DNA from: an uncultured Lachnospiraceae bacterium
Lineage (GTDB): Bacteria; Bacillota; Clostridia; Lachnospirales; Lachnospiraceae
Assembly: GCA_944381635.1 (NCBI GenBank)
Contig: CALWLY010000013.1
Coordinates: forward strand, 26,820 to 90,819
Direction of reading: 5' to 3'
DNA length: 64,000 nt
Shown: piece after piece, positions 33,395 to 42,266 of the stretch
How the letters are laid out: each line of letters begins with the position of its first letter
Numbering within the stretch: the first letter of the stretch is position 1
Notes under the pieces: generated by a model
What the model was told of the DNA's origin: nothing
The model's database searches: none
What the model saw: the letters and a program-made list of their open reading frames with translations, nothing else
Position numbers and translations under genes: made by a program

Positions 33395-35542
33395 ATGAAG
33401 ATATCTATTTTTCCAACGTTAAAAAACTATAAATTGGAATATCTGGGAAAAGATATTTTTTCTGGAATCATAATTGCTGCGGTATCCATTCCCATAGCTA
33501 TGGGGTATGCGCAGATTGCAGGGATACCGGCGGTGTACGGGTTATATGGTTCGGTATTTCCCATTTTGTTTTTTGCCCTGTTTTCTACTTCCAGACAGTT
33601 TATTTTTGGTGTGGATGCAGCTCCGGCAGCTATTGTGGGAGGGGCGTTGGCTTCTCTGGGAATCGCGGCGGATTCGCCGGAAGCCTTACAGTATGTGCCT
33701 ATGATCGCGCTTTTTGCAGGAATATGGCTGCTGCTTTTTTATCTGCTGCATGCGGATCGGATCGTGGACTTTATATCCACGCCGGTAATGGGAGGTTTTA
33801 TCAGCGGTATTGCGCTGACGATCATTCTGATGCAGATACCGAAACTTATGGGAGGAAGCGCAGGTTCCGGGGAACTTTTGGAATTGATGCACCATATTGT
33901 CAGCGCCTGCAAAAATATCAGCTGGCTTTCTCTTGTTATGGGAATCGCAGCCCTTATTTTAATACGGCTGGCCAGAAGATGGATCCCCAGATTTCCCATG
34001 GCGATTTTCATTATGGCCGCGGGAGTTGTGGCTTCTGCAGTTTTTCACGTGCAGGATTACGGCGTGGTGCTGCTTGAGGCAGTAGAACCGGGAATGCCGA
34101 AATTGTTTCATCCCGATTTTGCGGCGGTAGATTTGACGCATGCGGCAGGGCGTGGACTTATGATCGCCGTAGTGGTTATGGCAGAGACACTTTTGGCAGA
34201 GAATAATTTTGCATCCAAAAATGGATATCGGCTGGATGACAGACAGGAAATTTTAGCCTGTGCAGCCGGAAATCTGGCGGCTGCGGCAGTGGGATGCTGC
34301 CCGGTAAACGGCAGCATTTCCCGCACTTCTATGAACGAGCAGTATGGAGGAAAAACGCAGGTCGTTTCCCTGACAGCGGGAATCGTTATGGCAGCGGTGC
34401 TTTTAATGGCGACAGGTTTTATCGGTTATCTGCCGGTTCCTGTGCTGACCACAATTGTTATATCCGCCCTGATGAATGTGGTAGAGGCACATTTGGCAGT
34501 GCGCCTGTTTAAAGTCAGCAGAAGTGAATTTTATATTTTTATGGCGGCCTGCATCAGTGTTCTTTTACTCGGAACCATTTACGGAGTGATCATTGGTATT
34601 TTGCTGTCTTTTGTTGCGGTTATTTTAAAAGCCACAAATCCTCCCCGCTCTTTTCGCGGAATGATACCGGGCAAGGAGGCGTACTACGATTTACAAAAGA
34701 ATCGCCACGCTTATCCCATTAAAAATGTAGTTATTTATCGCTTCAGCGAGAATCTTTTTTTCGCCAACGTTAAAATTTTCAGGAAAGACATTGAAGAGAG
34801 CATCAAGGAAGATACCAGAGCAGTAATTATAGACGCCAGTGCCATAAACAGTCTTGATATTACTGCGGCAGATTGCCTTGAGATGATGGCTTCCAGTCTG
34901 AAAAAAAGAGGGATTCGTTTTTATATTACAGAACATGCAGATACGGTCAATGCGCAGATGCGCAGTCTGGGCATCGGGCATCTGATTGAAGAGGGAATGG
35001 TCAGAAGAACCATACTGGCCGCCCTGCATGATGCGGGAGTGGAGAGTCCCTGTCCTTTGGAGATACCGGAAGAAGACGCGGAAAAAATACGCAGAAGAAG
35101 TTTCGTCTCTCTGCCTGCGGAGGAGGAAAACACGCTGGAGGAGTTTGCCTGGGCTTTCGGTGAGGATGCAGTGACGGAAATCGAAAAGACGGTGCATCAC
35201 ATTCTGGAAGGAATCCAAAAGCTTCCGGATATTGAAAAATTATCGGAAAAAGGACTGGAAGAGAGTCTGGAATACTGGCATTCTCTCGGAACCATTGATG
35301 AGGATGAGCTTTTGCGTCGTATGGAGCTTCATATGGATGAACTTCCGGAAGAACTTTTTGAGAAACGACGTATTGTGCTGGGACTGATTGAGAAACGCCG
35401 GCAGAGGCTTTGGGAGAAATTGCTGAAAGAGCAGCCTGAAGTTTTGGAACAGCTGGAAAGAAGCCGCCGGAAGCTGGAACAGCGTCTGGAAAAACAAAAT
35501 CCGGAAGCGATCAGAAAATGGCACGAATGGGAAAAAGCATAG
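33395..35542 (+). CDS. SulP-family anion transporter with STAS domain
   Basis: A 715-residue membrane protein. Residues about 15-420 hold 10 or more hydrophobic segments with the SulP signature region DIFSGIIIAAVSIPIAMGYA and AGIPAVYGLYGSVFPI. A cytoplasmic STAS domain (about 440-550, VIIDASAINSLDITAADCLEMM) follows. SulP proteins carry sulfate, bicarbonate or related anions; the substrate cannot be read here. A further charged helical tail of about 150 residues beyond STAS is longer than usual. GGAGGAAGAG precedes the ATG. It is cargo of the element, not linked to sulfur genes. Confidence 0.88.
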   Translation: MKISIFPTLKNYKLEYLGKDIFSGIIIAAVSIPIAMGYAQIAGIPAVYGLYGSVFPILFFALFSTSRQFIFGVDAAPAAIVGGALASLGIAADSPEALQYVPMIALFAGIWLLLFYLLHADRIVDFISTPVMGGFISGIALTIILMQIPKLMGGSAGSGELLELMHHIVSACKNISWLSLVMGIAALILIRLARRWIPRFPMAIFIMAAGVVASAVFHVQDYGVVLLEAVEPGMPKLFHPDFAAVDLTHAAGRGLMIAVVVMAETLLAENNFASKNGYRLDDRQEILACAAGNLAAAAVGCCPVNGSISRTSMNEQYGGKTQVVSLTAGIVMAAVLLMATGFIGYLPVPVLTTIVISALMNVVEAHLAVRLFKVSRSEFYIFMAACISVLLLGTIYGVIIGILLSFVAVILKATNPPRSFRGMIPGKEAYYDLQKNRHAYPIKNVVIYRFSENLFFANVKIFRKDIEESIKEDTRAVIIDASAINSLDITAADCLEMMASSLKKRGIRFYITEHADTVNAQMRSLGIGHLIEEGMVRRTILAALHDAGVESPCPLEIPEEDAEKIRRRSFVSLPAEEENTLEEFAWAFGEDAVTEIEKTVHHILEGIQKLPDIEKLSEKGLEESLEYWHSLGTIDEDELLRRMELHMDELPEELFEKRRIVLGLIEKRRQRLWEKLLKEQPEVLEQLERSRRKLEQRLEKQNPEAIRKWHEWEKA

Positions 35543-35569
35543 AAAAGTATGTTTAGCAACGGAGGATAC

Positions 35570-36793
35570 ATGTATATAGCAGATTTACATATTCATTCCC
35601 GCTATTCCATGGCTACCAGCAGGAATACCAACCCGGAACAGCTGGATCTTTGGGCCAGAAGAAAAGGGATTCATATTGTGGGAAGCGGAGATTTCACACA
35701 CCCGGCCTGGCGGGAGGAACTAAAGGAAAAGCTGGAACCGGCGGAGGACGGGCTTTATGTGCTGAAAAAAGAATATCGGATCCGGGATGAGAATACACCG
35801 GATTCTTTTGCGCCGCGTTTTGTTATCACAGGGGAGATCAGTTCCATTTATAAGAAAAACGGAAAAGTTCGCAAAGTTCACAGCCTGATTTTGCTTCCCG
35901 GACTTAAAGAAGCAGAAATGGTTTCCAAAAAACTGGAGCAGATTGGAAATATTCACTCCGACGGACGGCCGATTTTGAGACTGGACTGCAGGAACTTGCT
36001 GGAAATTCTGCTTCAGCTTGTGCCGGATTCCATTTATGTTCCAGCTCATATCTGGACGCCGCATTTTTCTTTGTTCGGAGCATTTTCGGGGTTTGATACG
36101 GTGGAGGAATGTTTTGAAGACCTTTCGCCTTATATCCATGCCATGGAAACCGGACTTTCTTCCGATCCGCCCATGAATTGGCGGATTTCCCGGCTGGATG
36201 GATACCAGCTGATTTCCAACTCGGATGCTCATTCGCCTGCAAAACTGGGAAGAGAAGCCAATCTGATGGATATGGAACTTTCCTATCAGGGGCTGAAGGA
36301 AGCTATCGAGACGGGAAAAGGCCTGCATGGCACTGTTGAATTTTTCCCGGAGGAAGGTAAATATCATATGGATGGACATCGAAAATGTAATCTTTGCCTG
36401 ACTCCTGCGGAAACTTTGAAATACCAGGGCATTTGTCCGGTATGCGGCAAAAAGATCACCATAGGAGTGCTGCATAGGGTAGAGCAGCTGGCGGACAGAC
36501 CGGAAGGTTATGTAAAAAAAGATGCAAAAATGTTTGAAAGCCTTGTTCCCTTGCCGGAAGTGATCGGAGCTTCCGTGGGAAAATCACCGGGCAGTGTCGG
36601 TGTGCAAAGAGAGTATTTTAATATGTTAAGAAAACTTGGACCGGAGTTTGAGATATTGCGGAATATTCCGTCTGAGGAAATCAGGAGTATTTCGGGACAC
36701 AGGATTGCTGAGGGAATTGAAAGACTGAGAAGCAAAGAAGTGGAACGTATTCCGGGCTTTGACGGAGAATATGGCGCCATCCGGTTGTTTTAA
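35570..36793 (+). CDS. Endonuclease Q-like PHP protein
   Basis: A 407-residue protein of the PHP fold with metal-binding ADLHIHSRYS (Asp5, His7, His9) and a C-terminal zinc finger (CNLCLTPAETLKYQGICPVC). This combination marks the TIGR00375/EndoQ family, studied members of which nick DNA 5' of deaminated bases and abasic sites. ATG 35570 with GGAGG 5 nt upstream is preferred over 35549. It is the last gene in the element, and its stop at 36793 touches the right P arm. A DNA repair enzyme as cargo of an excisable element is unusual. Confidence 0.85.
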   Translation: MYIADLHIHSRYSMATSRNTNPEQLDLWARRKGIHIVGSGDFTHPAWREELKEKLEPAEDGLYVLKKEYRIRDENTPDSFAPRFVITGEISSIYKKNGKVRKVHSLILLPGLKEAEMVSKKLEQIGNIHSDGRPILRLDCRNLLEILLQLVPDSIYVPAHIWTPHFSLFGAFSGFDTVEECFEDLSPYIHAMETGLSSDPPMNWRISRLDGYQLISNSDAHSPAKLGREANLMDMELSYQGLKEAIETGKGLHGTVEFFPEEGKYHMDGHRKCNLCLTPAETLKYQGICPVCGKKITIGVLHRVEQLADRPEGYVKKDAKMFESLVPLPEVIGASVGKSPGSVGVQREYFNMLRKLGPEFEILRNIPSEEIRSISGHRIAEGIERLRSKEVERIPGFDGEYGAIRLF

Positions 36794-36850
36794 CCGGTTG
36801 CTCCTAATCCCACACAAGCCGGAATCATTGGTCTGGAGGTTGTCTACGAA
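36794..36850 (+). other. attR: right junction of the inserted element
   Basis: The 27-bp P-type arm (36794-36820), the GG core (36821-36822), then host sequence AATCATTGGTCTGG, which encodes the IIGLE continuation of the PBP. Confidence 0.85.
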
Positions 36851-38053
36851 GAGTACCTGAAAGGGGAACCGGGACTGATTCTGGAAACCACGGATGCCAG
36901 AGGCGTGGAGATTTCCGAAAAGGGAGAGGATCGGGTGGAACCGGTCAATGGACTGGATGTGCAGATCAGCATGGATGTGAATATACAAAAATATGCGACC
37001 CAGCTGGCATATCAGGCACTGGAGGCAAAGGAGGCCGAAACGGTTTCCATTCTTGTCATGAGACCGGATAACGGGGAAATCCTGGCCATGGTCAATGTGC
37101 CGGAATTTAACCTGAATACCCCGTTTGAACTGCCTGATACGGTGGACACTTCCGGCATGAGCGAGAAAGAAAAACAGGATGCGCTGAATGCCATGTGGAG
37201 AAACGGATGTATCAATGATACTTACGAACCGGGCTCGGCTTTCAAGGTCATCACCGCTGCTGCGGCGCTGGAGGAAGGGGTTGTCACTTTGGAAGATACG
37301 TTCCACTGTCCCGGGTATGTGATCGTTGACGACAGAAGAATCCGCTGTCACAAAACAACCGGACACGGATCGGAGACCTTTGTTCAGGCGACCATGAACT
37401 CCTGCAACCCTGTTTTTGTCACCGTAGGGCTTCGGCTTGGCGTGGACAGATTCTATCATTATTTTGAGCAGTTTGGACTTCTGAAAAAAACGGGGGTAGA
37501 CCTTCCGGGTGAGGCGGGAACAATTATGCATAAAAAAGAAAATATGGGACAGGTGGAACTGGCAACCGTATCTTTCGGTCAATCGTTTCAGGTTACTCCC
37601 ATACAGCTGGCTACCACAGTTTCCTCTTTGATTAACGGAGGAAAAAGAATCACTCCTCATTTCGGCGTAAGAACGATAAATGAAGACGGAACCGTGGAAG
37701 AGGAATTTTCCTATCCGGTACAAAACGGAATCGTATCTGAGAAAGTAAGCGCCGAACTTCGGGGAATTCTTGAAAAAGTAGTGTCAGAAGGCGGCGGAAG
37801 GAACGGCAAAGTGGAAGGCTATCGGGTGGGCGGAAAAACAGCAACCAGCGAAACCCTGCCCCGAGGTCATGGAAGATACATCGCTTCTTTTCTCGGTTTT
37901 GCCCCCGCAGACGACCCCCAGGTATTGGCTCTTGCCATTATCACCAACCCCCAGGGCGTCTACTACGGAGGAACCATAGCCGCCCCCATTGTGCGACAGC
38001 TTTTTGAAAATATCCTTCCTTATTTGGACGGAATGGGTTATAATGAAGCATAG
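36821..38053 (+). CDS. SpoVD/FtsI-type penicillin-binding protein, 3' part of the split gene
   Basis: Continues the family sequence from GIIGLEVVYEEYLKG through the transpeptidase domain. The active-site Ser is in EPGSAFKVI (SxxK; residue 308 of the joined protein), then NSCNP (SxN). The third motif reads KTA (GGKTATSE), a substitution I recognise from other Lachnospiraceae homologues. There is no start codon or ribosome binding site at the junction; an ATG at 36905 would omit conserved residues. Joined with 28122-28628 it gives 579 codons in one frame. It precedes murD and ftsW, whose product would be its glycosyltransferase partner. Confidence 0.93.
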   Translation, partial: GIIGLEVVYEEYLKGEPGLILETTDARGVEISEKGEDRVEPVNGLDVQISMDVNIQKYATQLAYQALEAKEAETVSILVMRPDNGEILAMVNVPEFNLNTPFELPDTVDTSGMSEKEKQDALNAMWRNGCINDTYEPGSAFKVITAAAALEEGVVTLEDTFHCPGYVIVDDRRIRCHKTTGHGSETFVQATMNSCNPVFVTVGLRLGVDRFYHYFEQFGLLKKTGVDLPGEAGTIMHKKENMGQVELATVSFGQSFQVTPIQLATTVSSLINGGKRITPHFGVRTINEDGTVEEEFSYPVQNGIVSEKVSAELRGILEKVVSEGGGRNGKVEGYRVGGKTATSETLPRGHGRYIASFLGFAPADDPQVLALAIITNPQGVYYGGTIAAPIVRQLFENILPYLDGMGYNEA

Positions 38054-38313
38054 CTGCGGAGAAACCGCAGCTATGCGCTACCCAAACGGAGCGAAGAGTA
38101 GTTTGGGGTACCCGAAAGAGCTGCGGAGAAACCGCAGCTATGCGCTACCCAAACGAAGCGGAGAGTAGTTTGGGGTACCCGAAAGAGCTGCGGAGAAACC
38201 GCAGCTATGCGCTACCCAAACGAAGCGAAGAGTAGTTTGGGGTACCCGAAAGAGCTGCGGAGAAACCGCAGCTATGCGCTACCCAAACGAAGCGAAGAGT
38301 AGTTTGGGGTACC
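38052..38313 (+). repeat. Tandem array of a 67-bp double-hairpin unit (3.9 copies)
   Basis: Units start at 38052, 38119, 38186 and 38253 (the last about 61 bp) and differ at only a few bases. Each contains a perfect 8-bp hairpin, AGCTGCGG-AGAAA-CCGCAGCT, and a second stem in which TACCC..AAAC pairs with GTTTGGGGTA. The array begins at the PBP stop codon and fills the gap where mraY often sits in dcw clusters; the last 47 bases before murD hold two more small GC-rich hairpins. Confidence 0.92.
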
Positions 38314-38360
38314 GCAGCATTCTTATGCGGATGCCGCCAGGCGGCAGAACGGAGGAAGAA

Positions 38361-39722
38361 ATGGATGTAAGAGGAAAGAAAGTGTTGGTGGTAGGAACCG
38401 GAAAAAGCGGAATCGGCGCGGCAGCGCTGCTGTCCCAGGTGGGAGCCACACCGGTGCTTTTTGATGAAAATGAAAAAATACAAAAAGATGATATAGAAAA
38501 AAGACTTTCGTTAGGAACAAAGGCGGAAATCGTGATTGGAAAGCTGGACGAGAAAACGGAAGAAACTTTGAGCCTGGCGGTGATCAGCCCCGGGGTACCG
38601 GTGGATTCCCCCACGGTTCTTTCGTTAAAGGACAAAGGACTCCCGGTATGGGGAGAAGTGGAACTGGCCTATGCTTTCGCGAAGGGAAGGCTGATCGCCA
38701 TTACCGGTACCAATGGAAAAACGACTACCACAGCTTTGACAGGCCAGATCATGGCAGATTATTATTCATCTGTTTTTGTGGTGGGAAATATCGGAAATGC
38801 ATACACAAAAGAGGCGCTGCATACTACGGAAGAATCCGTGACGGTGGCCGAGATCAGCAGTTTTCAGCTGGAAACAACGGTTAAATTTCACCCTCAGATC
38901 AGTGCAATTTTGAACATTACACCGGATCATTTGAATCGGCATCATACTATGGAAAATTATGCGGCGGTGAAACAGTCTGTTTCCAAAAATCAGACGAAAA
39001 AGGATTTCTGCATTTTGAATTATGAGGATCCCTACACAAAAGAATTTATGAAAAAATGTCCGGCCACTGTGATACTGTTTTCTTCTGAAAGGGAGCTTGA
39101 GGAAGGTTATTATCTGGACGGAGAGGAAATCTGCTGCAGTTTTGAGGGCAAAAAGCAGCGCCTTTTAAACGTTCATGATATGAAACTGATCGGAAAACAT
39201 AATTATGAAAATGTGATGGCAGCCATAGCCATGGCAGCCGCATTCGGCGTTCCTATGGAAAGCATTCTGAAAACGGTGAAAAATTTCAAAGCTGTAGAAC
39301 ATCGCATTGAATATGTGGCCGAAAAGAAAGGGGTCGTTTATTACAATGACTCCAAAGGAACCAATCCGGATGCAGCCATCAAAGCCATTCAGGCCATGAC
39401 CAGGCCCACAATTCTGATTGGCGGCGGCTATGATAAACAAAGTGAATATGACGAATGGATCGAAGCCTTCGACGGGAAAGTGAAGCTTTTTGTACTGCTT
39501 GGGCAGACAAGAGAAAAGATTGCGGAATGTGCAAAAAAACACGGTCTTGACTGTGTGGTGCTGGCAGACAGCTTTGAAGAAGCCATGGATATCTGTGTCA
39601 GCCATACCTGCCCCGGAGATGCTGTCTTGTTGTCTCCGGCCTGTGCAAGCTGGGGGATGTTTCCAAACTATGAGGTGCGGGGCGAAAAATTCAAAGAATA
39701 TGTAAATAATCTGAAGGAGTGA
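38361..39722 (+). CDS. murD: UDP-N-acetylmuramoylalanine-D-glutamate ligase
   Basis: Cytoplasmic Mur ligase that adds D-glutamate to UDP-MurNAc-L-Ala. Seen: an N-terminal Rossmann motif (VVGTGKSGIGAA), the ATP-binding P-loop ITGTNGKTTTT near residue 116, NITPDHLNRH, and VEHRIEYVAEKKGVVYYNDSK. Its 453 residues match MurD. ATG 38361 follows CGGAGGAAGAA; a frame extending back to 38274 runs into the tandem repeats. It lies in the dcw cluster, and the ftsW start follows 4 nt after its stop. Confidence 0.97.
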   Translation: MDVRGKKVLVVGTGKSGIGAAALLSQVGATPVLFDENEKIQKDDIEKRLSLGTKAEIVIGKLDEKTEETLSLAVISPGVPVDSPTVLSLKDKGLPVWGEVELAYAFAKGRLIAITGTNGKTTTTALTGQIMADYYSSVFVVGNIGNAYTKEALHTTEESVTVAEISSFQLETTVKFHPQISAILNITPDHLNRHHTMENYAAVKQSVSKNQTKKDFCILNYEDPYTKEFMKKCPATVILFSSERELEEGYYLDGEEICCSFEGKKQRLLNVHDMKLIGKHNYENVMAAIAMAAAFGVPMESILKTVKNFKAVEHRIEYVAEKKGVVYYNDSKGTNPDAAIKAIQAMTRPTILIGGGYDKQSEYDEWIEAFDGKVKLFVLLGQTREKIAECAKKHGLDCVVLADSFEEAMDICVSHTCPGDAVLLSPACASWGMFPNYEVRGEKFKEYVNNLKE

Positions 39723-39726
39723 TTGT

Positions 39727-40914
39727 GTGGCAATCAGAAGGAGATTCCAGCGAGGGGGAAATCCTGGGCCTGCGGGCAGAAAAAAAGAAGAGTATTATAC
39801 AGATTACAGCCTTATATTTATCGTACTGTTTCTGGTTGGGTTCGGACTGGTTATGATTTATTCCGCCAGCTCCTACGATGCGGCGGTTCAGGCAGCCTCT
39901 GAATACGATGGGGCATTTTACTTGAAGAAACAGGCAACGGCGGCGGTTCTGGGTCTTGTGGCTATGTTTGTAGTGGCAAGGATTCCCTACCACTTCTGGG
40001 AAAGGTTTGCAGTGTTTGGCTATTTTCTCTCCGCTGTTTTGATCGCTCTGGTTCTTACTCCTCTCGGCATTGAAGCCAACGGAGCGAGAAGATGGCTGAA
40101 TCTGGGTATGAGTGTTCAGCCTGCGGAAATTGCCAAATTGTGTATGATTTTATTTATGGCAAGTCTCGTATGCCGGATGGGACGCAGCATCAGAACGATA
40201 AGAGGGTTTATTATTGTTCTGGCGGTTCCTGCCCCGATTTGCCTCATGATCTGGAAAATCACCAACAACTTAAGTTCTGCGATCATTGTATTTGGTATCG
40301 CAGCGTTGATGCTGTTTGTCGCTACCCCGGATTACAAAAAATTTATTGTTTTGGGAACTGTGGGAGCTATAGGAGTTGCAGCGATTGTCTTCCTGATCGT
40401 AAGTTCCGGCACAGGAGAGGGAGGCTTTCGAAGCGAGCGTATTTTGGCATGGCTGAACCCGGAGGCCTATGCGTCCGGAAAAGGGTACCAGACGCTGCAG
40501 GCGCTCTATGCAATCGGTTCCGGAGGAATTTTCGGAAAAGGGCTGGGGCACAGCATGCAGAAACTTGTCTATCTTCCAGAACAGCAAAACGATATGATCT
40601 TTGCGGTTATCTGTGAGGAATTGGGCCTGTTTGGAGCAGTGGCTCTGATCCTTATGTTTATTCTGCTGATCTGGCGTTTTATGGTCATCGCAAACAATGC
40701 GCCGGATCTGTTCGGGGCTCTTCTCGTGGTAGGCGTAATGGGACATATTTCCATTCAGGTCATTTTAAATATTGCCGTTGTGACAAATACGATTCCCAAC
40801 ACCGGTATTTCCTTGCCGTTTATCAGCTACGGAGGATCATCCCTTCTGCTTTTGATGGTTGAGGTAGGACTGGTGCTCAGTGTGGGCAGAAGAATCAAGC
40901 TGAAAGATTTGTAA
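39727..40914 (+). CDS. ftsW: FtsW/SpoVE-type SEDS peptidoglycan glycosyltransferase
   Basis: A 395-residue polytopic membrane protein of the SEDS family, which polymerises lipid II together with a class B PBP. Conserved blocks: PLGIEANGARRWLNLG, QPAEIAKLCMILFMA, and the C-terminal NTIPNTGISLPFISYGGSS. GTG 39727 follows AAGGAG. Its cognate PBP would be the split gene upstream. From sequence alone it could be FtsW (division) or SpoVE (sporulation). Confidence 0.94.
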   Translation: MAIRRRFQRGGNPGPAGRKKEEYYTDYSLIFIVLFLVGFGLVMIYSASSYDAAVQAASEYDGAFYLKKQATAAVLGLVAMFVVARIPYHFWERFAVFGYFLSAVLIALVLTPLGIEANGARRWLNLGMSVQPAEIAKLCMILFMASLVCRMGRSIRTIRGFIIVLAVPAPICLMIWKITNNLSSAIIVFGIAALMLFVATPDYKKFIVLGTVGAIGVAAIVFLIVSSGTGEGGFRSERILAWLNPEAYASGKGYQTLQALYAIGSGGIFGKGLGHSMQKLVYLPEQQNDMIFAVICEELGLFGAVALILMFILLIWRFMVIANNAPDLFGALLVVGVMGHISIQVILNIAVVTNTIPNTGISLPFISYGGSSLLLLMVEVGLVLSVGRRIKLKDL

Positions 40915-41015
40915 ATAAAAAGGTACATAGCAGAAGATATACTGATATATGACACGTTTTGATACTTTGGGCATACTATAAAATAAGTCTGAGTTTCAAG
41001 ACAGAAGGTGGGCGG

Positions 41016-42263
41016 TTGAGTTCAATTTCGATAAAGGGAGGAGCTCCTTTGTGCGGCGAGGTCCGGATACAAGGCTCTAAAAACGCAGCGCTTCCCATTC
41101 TGGCTGCATCGGTTTTGATACCGGGGATGAGCAGAATTGCAAACTGTCCCCGTATTTCAGACGTGACATGTATGTGCCGGATTCTGGAAAGCATCGGGTG
41201 CAGGGTGACATGGGAAAAGCATGACCTGTTTGTCGATGCTTCTTCTGTTCGAAGAAGCTGTCTTCCACAGGAATATGTGACCAGAATGCGTTCCTCTGTT
41301 ATGCTGATGGGAGCTCTTTTGGGAAGGTGCGAAGAAGTCACGTTGGATTATCCGGGCGGATGTGTGATCGGGGACAGACCCATTGATATACATTTGGCCG
41401 CGCTGAAAAAGCTGGGAGTTTTTTATGAACAGAGAGAAAACGTTTTGACTGTCCGGCGTAAGAAACTGCAGGGAGCCGGAATCGAATTTCCCTTTCCGAG
41501 CGTGGGAGCTACCGAAAATGCCATTCTGGCAGCAGTGCTTGCCGAGGGAGAAACCTTGCTGACAGGCTGTGCCAGAGAACCGGAAATTTCTGCTTTGTGC
41601 TCCTTTTTGAAAAATGCAGGGGCATGTATAGAAGGGGAAGGCACCGGCAGCATTCGCATTCGCGGCGTGGAAAAACTCTGCGAGACAGAGTATGTCATTG
41701 AATCAGACAGAATAGTGGCAGGAACTTATCTGATCAGCGTTCTGGCAGCAGGGGGTGAGGCTTTTTTGAAAGAAGCACCCGCAGAGCAGATGGAGGCTGT
41801 CTGCCGGATTGCCGGGCAGATGGGAGCCCGGCTGGAAACCTGGGAAGACGGAATTTTTATAAAACGAAACAAAGAGCTGATTTCGCCGGGGAAGGTAAAG
41901 ACGCTTGTCTATCCGGGATTTCCCACAGATCTGCAGTCCCCGCTGTTAGTTGCCATGAGTCAGGCAGAAGGAGAAAGCTGTCTGGAGGAGTCTATTTTTA
42001 ATGGAAGATTCAAGGTCACCGAAGAGCTGAACAGAATGAATATGGACATCAAGGTCAGAGGCAGAGAGGCTTTTCTTTCGGGAAAACGCAGACTTATGGG
42101 GACAAATGTGCTGGCACAGGAGCTTCGCGGAGGAGCAGCCCTTGTCATTGCAGGACTATGTGCCGAAGGAATAACAATTGTGGGCAACCGGCATTTTATT
42201 GACCGGGGCTATGAAGACATTGTCCGGGATTTCCGGAAATTGAGAGCGCAGGCAGGCAACTGA
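41016..42263 (+). CDS. murA: UDP-N-acetylglucosamine 1-carboxyvinyltransferase
   Basis: First committed step of peptidoglycan synthesis (enolpyruvyl transfer to UDP-GlcNAc; target of fosfomycin). Lys22-Asn23 in IQGSKNAALPI and the catalytic Cys116 in GGCVIGDRPIDIH are present. TTG 41016 with AAGGTGGGCGG upstream gives 415 residues, the family length; an ATG at 40959 would add 19 atypical residues. Cys rather than Asp at position 116 predicts fosfomycin sensitivity of this copy. dcw cluster, between ftsW and divIB; murG is not present here. Confidence 0.93.
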   Translation: MSSISIKGGAPLCGEVRIQGSKNAALPILAASVLIPGMSRIANCPRISDVTCMCRILESIGCRVTWEKHDLFVDASSVRRSCLPQEYVTRMRSSVMLMGALLGRCEEVTLDYPGGCVIGDRPIDIHLAALKKLGVFYEQRENVLTVRRKKLQGAGIEFPFPSVGATENAILAAVLAEGETLLTGCAREPEISALCSFLKNAGACIEGEGTGSIRIRGVEKLCETEYVIESDRIVAGTYLISVLAAGGEAFLKEAPAEQMEAVCRIAGQMGARLETWEDGIFIKRNKELISPGKVKTLVYPGFPTDLQSPLLVAMSQAEGESCLEESIFNGRFKVTEELNRMNMDIKVRGREAFLSGKRRLMGTNVLAQELRGGAALVIAGLCAEGITIVGNRHFIDRGYEDIVRDFRKLRAQAGN

Positions 42264-42266
42264 TAT

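Larger units (their letters stand above)
28631..36822 (+). mobile_element. 8,192-bp serine-recombinase element interrupting a dcw-cluster PBP gene
   Basis: The element contains, all on the plus strand, a DUF6870-like gene, three large serine recombinases, a SulP transporter and an endonuclease Q gene that ends one base before the right P arm. Both host junctions are exact, with a 2-bp GG shared core as expected for large serine recombinases. Removal leaves CAG GGA ATC ATT, which restores the family sequence GGDNQGIIGLE and the reading frame. No phage structural or conjugation genes are present. It resembles skin-like intervening elements of sporulation genes; regulated excision is inference. 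Confidence 0.9.

Noticed and set aside
36905..38053. An ATG-initiated frame that could be called a complete short PBP
   Set aside because: No ribosome binding site, and conserved residues lie before it and continue in frame to the junction at 36821; it is the 3' part of the split gene.
38052..38313. CRISPR array
   Set aside because: Units abut each other with no unique spacers; it is a simple tandem repeat.
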